In this document: piece by piece, positions 1 to 5,791 of the stretch
Layout: every line of letters starts with the position of its first letter
Position numbering within the stretch: position 1 is the stretch's first letter
DNA from: Thermoflexales bacterium
GTDB lineage: Bacteria > Chloroflexota > Anaerolineae > Fen-1058
Assembly (NCBI GenBank): GCA_030834835.1
Contig: JAUQXD010001369.1
Location: 1 to 6,567, forward strand
Reading direction: 5' to 3'
Length of the DNA stretch: 6,567 nucleotides
Notes under the pieces: generated by a model
What the model saw: only the letters and a program-made list of their open reading frames with translations
What the model was told of the DNA's origin: nothing
Databases searched by the model: none
Made by a program: the position numbers and the translations under genes

Positions 1-390
1 GTCTGTGACCACGCTCCGTGTTGGAGCGGAGGGCGGCTTATCGTTCAGAGGTTCCTTACCTTGGTCATGTGATTTAGATGCCGGAGTGCTAGCAGGGACG
101 GGCTGAGCGTCGGGTGGGAGCGATGCGAAAAAAGCGGGCGGAATCGATTGCGGTTTGCTTGACATAGCTGTGCGACGCAGCGATTTTTGAATTTCTGGGA
201 TCGATGCCACGATTAGCGCCCCGACGACGACAATGTAAATCAGAAGCGTGAACGCGGATGGAATCGACGTACCCAACAAAGCGAGAAGAATTACCGTTGC
301 CAACGCAAATAGCAGGATTTGGTTTTTGACGCCTTTGAGTATCTCACTTAAGGCCGACCAAGCGCCGGACTGTTTCGATTCATTGCTCAT
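1..390 (-). CDS. Two-transmembrane protein with Pro-rich cytoplasmic tail, partial (C-terminus beyond the left edge)
   Basis: A reading frame opens at an ATG at 388-390 and stays open for exactly 130 codons to the left edge with no stop, so the C-terminus is missing. The start is supported by a strong GGAGG ribosome binding site 5 bases upstream. The protein begins MSNESKQSGAW. It has two hydrophobic segments at about residues 22-41 and 47-64, followed by basic residues (KSLRR), which suggests that both termini are cytoplasmic. From about residue 78 it is rich in Pro, Ala and Ser, like a disordered tether to a further domain outside the window. I do not recognise the family and no catalytic motif is visible. 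It follows the caspase gene on the same strand after about 257 bases, with a possible promoter of its own, so it may be a further membrane component of the module or the start of a separate unit. The open frame, RBS and membrane segments make it confident as a gene; its function is unknown. Confidence 0.82.
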   Translation of the reverse strand, partial: MSNESKQSGAWSALSEILKGVKNQILLFALATVILLALLGTSIPSAFTLLIYIVVVGALIVASIPEIQKSLRRTAMSSKPQSIPPAFFASLPPDAQPVPASTPASKSHDQGKEPLNDKPPSAPTRSVVTD

Positions 391-400
391 CAATTCCTCC
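391..400 (-). promoter_or_regulatory. Strong ribosome binding site for the two-transmembrane protein
   Basis: On the minus strand the bases before the ATG at 390 read GGAGGAATTG. This is a near-ideal Shine-Dalgarno core with 5 bases of spacing, and it fixes the start of a gene whose end is outside the window. Confidence 0.8.
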
Positions 401-538
401 TGTTCGAATATAACTGAAATGAACTGCCGTAATCGATCAGTCGCGTGCCCAACTGAGACGCTTGCAGCCTATCCACGATTGGGACCTATCGTTGCAAATG
501 GCTGATGACAATAAGGTAACTTAAGGCGGATTGGCTTT

Positions 539-567
539 ATTCTATTATCTTTTCGGTAGACAAGCAA
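539..567 (-). promoter_or_regulatory. Possible sigma-70-type promoter upstream of the two-transmembrane gene
   Basis: In the AT-richer gap between the caspase gene and the two-transmembrane gene, the minus strand has TTGCTT (562-567), a 17-base spacer and TAGAAT (539-544). The -10 element matches the consensus at 5 of 6 positions. The -35 element matches only TTG. Transcription would begin near 530 and give a leader of about 140 bases. The rest of the gap (391-647) holds no gene that I can support. Promoter consensus in this lineage is uncertain. Confidence 0.33.
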
Positions 568-610
568 ACTAGAGCCGTCTTTTCAGAAAACCATGCCTAT
601 CACGACAATA

Positions 611-635
611 CCTTGAGCAGAAACGATGTTCAAGG
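611..635 (-). repeat. Inverted repeat just downstream of the caspase stop codon
   Basis: CCTTGAGCA and TGTTCAAGG flank a 7-base loop and can form a 9-position stem. In a minus-strand transcript one position is an A-C mismatch; in a plus-strand transcript it is a G-U wobble. It lies 13 bases beyond the caspase stop codon, where a terminator would be expected. No T-run follows on the minus strand, so it is not a convincing intrinsic terminator. It could be a weak terminator or a 3'-end protecting hairpin. Confidence 0.3.
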
Positions 636-647
636 CAAAACCCAGAG

Positions 648-1637
648 TTACAATCTCAGTCCCAACTTTTCTTCCAGATCACTGAGACGTGCTTCAGTCT
701 GGCGTTTGCTCTTGACCAGCTGCAAAGGAATGGCCGTGAACTCTACATACTCACTCATGCGCTCGTCCATGAGCAGCAAGTTCTCGCGGTAGTTCCTCAT
801 CATGCGATGCCAGGTTTCGATCTGTGCCCGATCGAGCCCGGCCTTGACCAACGGCACACTGGTCGTCCAACTTAGCGACTTGGGTTGCTTCTCGCCGCCT
901 GCGTAGTAAGCCAGCGCAAAGTTATCCTCCAGGTTGCTCACCTTCACAATCGGGTGCTGTTTGTCGCTCGTGCGACCCGGCACCTGCCGCCCCAGCCACA
1001 TCGTCGTATCCAGCACGCGCGCGTAGCCATCGTTCTCAAACGCGCCATAGCCAGCCAGCGCTTCAATGAGCGCGCCGGTAAAGGCGCTATATGGTTGGCC
1101 TGTATACGAGAGTTCGTCCTTGCGCGACGAAGCCAGGATTACACGCCCGCTACCCACGCTCAACTTAGCGGCTAGATCTGGCGGCGCTGGCGACTTGGCT
1201 ACGGGCAACCCCTGGGCATCAGCCATGCCGCCGGCATGACAACAATCCAACAGCACCAGTAGCTTCTTGGCCGCAATCGCCTGCAGCCGCGCCGTGAAAT
1301 CCTCGCCCGCAATGCACGTGCCCGCCAGATCGAGCATATCGTAGCCATGCGGCAACAGATAATAGCGCGATATCTCATAGCCGTGACCGGAGAAGAACAC
1401 CAGCGCAGTCGCCGCCGGATCAGCCACAGTCCGATCGGCCAGCCACGTCAGCGCGTCGAGGATGGCGGTGCGCGACGCTTTCGCATCAGTCAGCACCTTC
1501 ACTTGATCGGGCGGATAAGCACACCGATCGGGATCGCGCAATACCTCGGCCAATCCGTCGGCGTCGCGCACCGTCCCAGGCAGATCGCCGCCCGCGCCTA
1601 CCACCACTGCATAGCCATGTTCAAACGCTGCGCCCAT
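648..1637 (-). CDS. Caspase-like (metacaspase-type, peptidase C14) protease with C-terminal effector-associated-like domain
   Basis: Probable cysteine protease of the caspase clan, 329 residues, with no signal peptide, so cytoplasmic. The fold starts at once (YAVVVGAGGDLPGTVRDADG, residues 9-28). The catalytic His is H85 in FFSGHGYE and the catalytic Cys is C133 in DCCHAGG; both are intact. A later strand (RVILASSRKDELSY, 165-178) matches the usual region after the p20-type core, and FTGALIEAL (186-194) the small-subunit region. Bacterial relatives usually cleave after Arg or Lys; that preference is known for the metacaspase family and is not shown here. Residues ~270-329 form a helical tail whose last part (ENLLLMDERMSEYV, from 285) closely matches the tail of the SIR2-like protein encoded at 4638-5639, which suggests direct association. 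The start is supported by AGGAGAG 6 bases upstream. The gene begins 22 bases after the membrane-protein stop codon, probably in one transcript. It is the likely effector of the module; its substrates are unknown. Confidence 0.9.
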   Translation of the reverse strand: MGAAFEHGYAVVVGAGGDLPGTVRDADGLAEVLRDPDRCAYPPDQVKVLTDAKASRTAILDALTWLADRTVADPAATALVFFSGHGYEISRYYLLPHGYDMLDLAGTCIAGEDFTARLQAIAAKKLLVLLDCCHAGGMADAQGLPVAKSPAPPDLAAKLSVGSGRVILASSRKDELSYTGQPYSAFTGALIEALAGYGAFENDGYARVLDTTMWLGRQVPGRTSDKQHPIVKVSNLEDNFALAYYAGGEKQPKSLSWTTSVPLVKAGLDRAQIETWHRMMRNYRENLLLMDERMSEYVEFTAIPLQLVKSKRQTEARLSDLEEKLGLRL

Positions 1638-1659
1638 CGTCTTCTCTCCTGTAGAACGA

Positions 1660-4596
1660 TTACGTGATCGAGGTCTTGAAGCCCCACGTTTTTACCAACT
1701 GTGCCATGCCGCTGGTCGTGGCATTCGCGCCTAGCCCCCAGATCAGCAGCGACGGATAATCAAACAGATTCGCACCAAACGTTGCGCTATTCGCCCATAG
1801 ATTCTGCAAGCCCACCAGCGATAACAATCCAACCGATAACGCCGTGATCACAAATTCAAAACTTGACCAGCGCAGCCACGGATTGGTGATGATGCGCCAC
1901 ACGACTTGCGTCACCGATTTGACGCGCGCCCATACAGCTGCACCGAACCTGCGCAGCGACACCTGGATTCGTTGCACGATCGGAGTCGATGCACCTGATA
2001 GATCTTCGCCCAGATCACCTACCGTCGTCAAGGCCGACAGTCCCGGCAGCGCCGTCAATGACGACATCAACTGATCCAGCCAGCCTCCACCAACTGCCCG
2101 ATCCGGTGACAATGCGCCTGGCGATTTGGGTGTCATCTCGCGTGCTGCCTCGCTCGCCGTTGCCAGTTGCAATCGAACGGGCTTGATGGGCGCCGGTGGC
2201 GGCGTCGGGCTGCTGATCGTTGTCCCTTGCGCCGTGCTCCACAGGCGATACAACTCGGCCAGCGTCCTATCCCCCAGTAAATCCTGATCGAATTCGTCGC
2301 GCGTACCGGCCGCGTAGTTGGTTGTGATCACCCACGTTTCGATTTCGCGCGCCTTCGTGATTGCCGCCGTCCACGGATCGGCTGGCGACTGGACCGCATG
2401 CGCGGCTTCAAACATCGGTCGCAGCACAAACCGATAGAACCACGCCGCCCGCCAGACCTTGTACGTCAACAGGCTGGCCCGCTCAAAATTCGCCCGCGCC
2501 TTGATGTGGTTCTTCGCTTCTTCCAGGATCGCGGCCAACTTAGACTTCACCGCCGGCCACTGCGGATCGAAGCCGTCCGCGCCGTCACTGCTGTTCAACC
2601 ACTTGTACACGTCATCCAGGCAGGCATCGTAATAGAACTGCGGATAGGCAGCATAGGCCACAAGCAAATCGTTACCCAACGTGGTGAGATCGGTCTCCAG
2701 CGCGGTGAGGTCCGCGCCCGATCGGGCCGCCTTCAACCGATCGGTCAGGGCCGCGAACCGCTTCAAGCAATCGGCAGCCGGAGCCGCCTCCAACGTCGCC
2801 ACAACGGCGCTGAACTGCGGCGTGAACTGTTTGACGCGCTCGATCAGCGCATCGAATTTGAGCCAATCGGCCAACGCATCATCGACGGCTTTCGTCAACG
2901 AATCGCCGTCGGCATAGGTGTGACGCTTCGCATCGATATCGGCCAATCGATCGCGCATCGCGCCAAAGAATGCATACTCAGTCGTCGCTCCGTAAGCCTT
3001 GATCCACGCCACGATACGCGCGCGCTGTGCCTCAAGCACCAGGTGGTGATTAGCCCAGATGGTTGAGTAGCCGCGCACGGTTTTCAACACGTCAGTCACT
3101 TTGGCTTGATTGCCGGGCCAGTCGTCTTCGACCAGTTGACGCGCAGTGTCCAACTGTTTCGCTGCGGTCTCGCCGTAAAAAGCGTAGTAGGCTGAAGCCC
3201 GGTTGTCCTGCAGCATGCGCTTCCGAAAGTCGATCATCACCAGCTGCTTATCGTGATCACGATAGGCGCCCCCATACCAGGTGAGATAAAAGCCCAACAC
3301 GACGCCGATCAACAGCACGAACAACGGCCCGGCCAGCGGATCTTTAATGGTGATCTCCAGTGGCACATACGTGGTCGCCAGGTTATCGCCGCTGATCTGC
3401 AGCGTACCGGTGTAACTGCCCGGCTCGGCTGACACCAGCGCCAACGGCAGCACTGTCGATCGGGTCTGAGCACGTGGAATGGTGATGGGCACGCCGGGCA
3501 ACACCACTGCATCGGGCAAGGTGCGATTGTGCGCCGGATCGACCAGGCCGCCCGCAGTCAACGTCACATTACGGGCGGCGTTGACATTGCCGGTCTCGCG
3601 CAGATAGATCGTGGGCGTCAAGTACTCGCCGGCCTGCACTGCCAGCTGCACCTTGTCGGTGAAACTGAGCGCCACACTGGCCTGCGGATCAGCCGCCAGC
3701 CTCAGCGTCAGCGTCGCGATGCCGCGCGCCTTGATGGCGCTGTCGCCGTAATAGGTGATCAACAGAGTACCGGAATAGGTTCCCGCACTGACAGGCGACA
3801 CGCTAATCGAAAACGGCGTGGGCGCATCGCCCATGTCCAACACGGCCGCGCCTGGCTGAACCGTGACCGCCGTCGCCGTGACCAGGGACGTGGCATCAGC
3901 GCTGGTCAACAGGCCCGGCGTAAACGCCAGTTTCGTGATCGAAGTTGCTGCGGCCCACAGGCTGAAGCTACCCCGATACACGCCGGCTTCATCGGCGATC
4001 AGAATCGCCGCGCGCGTATCGATGTTGAGGACCGGGCTTGGCGCCGTCAACTCAAACTCGATGAGCGTCGCCGACTGCCCCACGCCCTCACCCGTCATCA
4101 CCGTGGCCGTGCCGCGATAGACACCGGGCAGTGCCGGCTTGGGGGCGACGATTAAATACTGGCGCAGTTCACCTGGCCCCAGTGTGAGCGGCCCAGCCGG
4201 CGTGATGGTGATCTCAGCGGCATCGACGACGGGTGCGATCATGCCGATCGGGCTGAGTTCGGTCACGTTCAACCAGCGCACATTCGTCACGGGCTGGCTG
4301 GTGGTGACGGGCGCGGCAATCGTCAAGCGGCCGCGATAGTGTGTGCTGTCGGCCGACAGGCGCAGCTGCACCACCCGATCGGCCGGCTCAAAGTTGAGCC
4401 GAGTCGGCACAGGCGCGCCCGGCGGCAGGACCGCTGTGATCTCGGCGGTGGTAGTCACTTGCAAGAGCGGACTCAACTGTTCAAGCGCTCGAACGGGGCC
4501 AACGGTCGATGACGTACTGGCCGCAGCCAGCGTCCCTGGCACGAGCATGATCCAACCCGCGGCGGCGATCAACACGACGACAATACTTCGACGCAT
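1660..4596 (-). CDS. Large membrane protein with extracytoplasmic beta-sandwich repeats and a helical cytoplasmic domain, unknown function
   Basis: A 978-residue protein I cannot assign to a named family. It starts with a typical signal peptide (basic MRRS, hydrophobic 5-24, likely cut near AAA-ST at residue 26). Residues ~75-420 contain three tandem units of about 116 residues. Each ends in a G-x-Y-x-G-T-x-x motif (Y160, Y274, Y395) followed by a strand and a Pro, as in Ig-like or NEW3-like beta-sandwiches. A clear transmembrane segment spans ~421-441 (FVLLIGVVLGFYLTWY). Residues ~445-790 look mainly alpha-helical, charged and Trp/Tyr-rich, and should be cytoplasmic. A Pro-rich linker (~790-840) leads to a basic stretch (~875-910) and one or two hydrophobic segments (~912-934 and ~947-966) at the C-terminus. 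The start has AGGAGG 7 bases upstream. It lies between the SIR2-like gene (41 bases) and the caspase gene (22 bases). A role as sensor or membrane anchor for these two is inferred from position and topology. Confidence 0.85.
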   Translation of the reverse strand: MRRSIVVVLIAAAGWIMLVPGTLAAASTSSTVGPVRALEQLSPLLQVTTTAEITAVLPPGAPVPTRLNFEPADRVVQLRLSADSTHYRGRLTIAAPVTTSQPVTNVRWLNVTELSPIGMIAPVVDAAEITITPAGPLTLGPGELRQYLIVAPKPALPGVYRGTATVMTGEGVGQSATLIEFELTAPSPVLNIDTRAAILIADEAGVYRGSFSLWAAATSITKLAFTPGLLTSADATSLVTATAVTVQPGAAVLDMGDAPTPFSISVSPVSAGTYSGTLLITYYGDSAIKARGIATLTLRLAADPQASVALSFTDKVQLAVQAGEYLTPTIYLRETGNVNAARNVTLTAGGLVDPAHNRTLPDAVVLPGVPITIPRAQTRSTVLPLALVSAEPGSYTGTLQISGDNLATTYVPLEITIKDPLAGPLFVLLIGVVLGFYLTWYGGAYRDHDKQLVMIDFRKRMLQDNRASAYYAFYGETAAKQLDTARQLVEDDWPGNQAKVTDVLKTVRGYSTIWANHHLVLEAQRARIVAWIKAYGATTEYAFFGAMRDRLADIDAKRHTYADGDSLTKAVDDALADWLKFDALIERVKQFTPQFSAVVATLEAAPAADCLKRFAALTDRLKAARSGADLTALETDLTTLGNDLLVAYAAYPQFYYDACLDDVYKWLNSSDGADGFDPQWPAVKSKLAAILEEAKNHIKARANFERASLLTYKVWRAAWFYRFVLRPMFEAAHAVQSPADPWTAAITKAREIETWVITTNYAAGTRDEFDQDLLGDRTLAELYRLWSTAQGTTISSPTPPPAPIKPVRLQLATASEAAREMTPKSPGALSPDRAVGGGWLDQLMSSLTALPGLSALTTVGDLGEDLSGASTPIVQRIQVSLRRFGAAVWARVKSVTQVVWRIITNPWLRWSSFEFVITALSVGLLSLVGLQNLWANSATFGANLFDYPSLLIWGLGANATTSGMAQLVKTWGFKTSIT

Positions 4597-4637
4597 GTTC
4601 GGCCTCCTGATTGAGCGCGATGCGCAGTGACGGCCCG

Positions 4638-5639
4638 TTAAGTCCTAGCAGTGAGTTGCTGCTCCAATTCCACAATCCGTTCTTTCAAGCGGCGCTGTTG
4701 CTTGATCAGTTGGAGATCAACTGCGGCACCCATGACGTACTCGCTGATGCGTTCTTCAATCAGCAACAAGTTCTCATGCGCTTCAGCTAATTGCCGTCGC
4801 AACGATTCGGCCTCACGCTCGTCATCGTCGCGTCTGGCCGCCTGACTTCTGCGCGGTGCGTTCGAGTGCTCGCTCCCAATGTTGACGGTTGCCCCCGCCC
4901 CGGCATGAATGATGTGCCCGCCGGCCGATACGATCTTATCGCGCCCGGTCACATCGCCGCCGACGTCGGTCTTACCGCTGTTAATGTTCACCCCGCCGCT
5001 GCGAGACGAATCGCCTGGTTCTTCTGGCATAGTCAATTCCTTCAATTCGTTAATCAATATATCAAAGTCAATCGCCAACTGCGGCACGTCTGCCGGCCCA
5101 TCACCAATCGCGAATACATTCGCGGCACCCAGTGCGGGTTGAATCACGCGCCACCACGCTTGAAAATCGACGTTGGCGGGATCCGCGCCCACGATCAACA
5201 CCACACCCTCTTGTGCAATGCGCCGCGCCTCATCGATCAGATAGCGTTTGTCGGCGTCGCTCAGCAAGTCACGCACACCTTCACGACTGAGGACGACGCC
5301 CGCGCGCGAAGCCAGATCACCGCCGAGCTTGAGCAAGTTGTGCCCGCCCGTGGCGCGCACATCGCCCCGCGTCTTGACCACGCGCAGCGCCACGCCCGCC
5401 GATTTGAAGGCTTGCTCGATACGCCCCGTTGGATCGAGGCCGAGGATTGTCACGGGCGGCAGATCGCTCAGCGGGGTGGTAATCGCGGGTAAATTCTTCG
5501 CCTGTTCGATCAGTTGATTGATTGCCAGGGCGCGATTGGCCGGTTCGCGCTCGCTCAACGACAGCGGCACGGCCGCCCAGATCACGAGCAACTGCTGGTG
5601 TTGCAGGGCATTTTGCAGTTCAACAGGTAGAGTCGTCAT
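4638..5639 (-). CDS. Degenerate SIR2-like protein with Gly-rich linker and C-terminal effector-associated-like domain
   Basis: A 333-residue cytoplasmic protein. Residues ~10-200 keep the outline of a SIR2-like (sirtuin-fold) domain: an N-terminal strand (QLLVIWAAVPLS), a strand at VTILGLDPTG (63-72), LLKLGGDL (102-109) followed by a GVVLS strand, and GVVLIVGADP (145-154). The residues expected for NAD handling are altered: the GAG loop reads WAA, the T-N-x-D position reads LGLD, and the catalytic His of LHGDL is Gly106. A catalytically dead scaffold is therefore likely. Residues ~215-256 are a Gly/Asn-rich linker with GGDVTGRDKI. Charged residues 265-285 lead into a helical tail (ENLLLIEERISEYV, from 289) that matches the caspase tail. 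The ATG is the first start codon after an in-frame TGA at 5697-5699, though its RBS (GGATGG, 3 bases away) is weak. It is probably the adaptor that recruits the caspase. The SIR2 assignment is by motif spacing only. Confidence 0.78.
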   Translation of the reverse strand: MTTLPVELQNALQHQQLLVIWAAVPLSLSEREPANRALAINQLIEQAKNLPAITTPLSDLPPVTILGLDPTGRIEQAFKSAGVALRVVKTRGDVRATGGHNLLKLGGDLASRAGVVLSREGVRDLLSDADKRYLIDEARRIAQEGVVLIVGADPANVDFQAWWRVIQPALGAANVFAIGDGPADVPQLAIDFDILINELKELTMPEEPGDSSRSGGVNINSGKTDVGGDVTGRDKIVSAGGHIIHAGAGATVNIGSEHSNAPRRSQAARRDDDEREAESLRRQLAEAHENLLLIEERISEYVMGAAVDLQLIKQQRRLKERIVELEQQLTART

Positions 5640-5677
5640 AGGCCATCCGTCTTCAGTGATCGGGCCAGAATTTTTCG

Positions 5678-5693
5678 GGGCGCTACCGCGCCC
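5678..5693 (-). repeat. GC-rich hairpin in the leader of the SIR2-like gene
   Basis: A perfect 6-base inverted repeat, GGGCGC and GCGCCC, surrounds a 4-base loop in the gap between the FGE-like gene and the SIR2-like gene. It sits 39 bases before the SIR2-like start. On the minus strand it is followed by CGAAAAATT rather than a T-run, so it does not look like an intrinsic terminator for the upstream gene. On the plus strand a TTTTT lies 7 bases after the stem. It may modulate expression of the SIR2-like gene or be incidental. Confidence 0.35.
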
Positions 5694-5791
5694 ATCTCAC
5701 TTTTTGCTGCGCGCTGCCCGGCTAACTTTTTCATCATCGTCAACGCTTCACTCTTTGGCTTTTTGCCTTTACCCGGTCGGAAGGACAAGGG

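Noticed and set aside
391..420. Second promoter with a TATATT -10 box just before the two-transmembrane gene
   Set aside because: It lies too close to the RBS, with no matching -35 element at 16-18 bases.
248..505. Plus-strand open frame of 85 codons
   Set aside because: It is largely antisense to the two-transmembrane gene, which has a strong RBS and clear membrane segments. The plus-strand frame shows low-complexity composition and no recognisable motif.
2398..5492. Long plus-strand open frames (2398-3066, 3529-4155 and 4791-5492)
   Set aside because: All are antisense to the membrane-protein and SIR2-like genes, with Arg/Gln/His-rich composition and no domain signals. They reflect the skewed codon use of the real genes.
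5678..5705. Intrinsic terminator for the FGE-like gene
   Set aside because: The stem is good, but the minus strand after it is A-rich with no T-run. The T-run lies on the wrong side for these genes.
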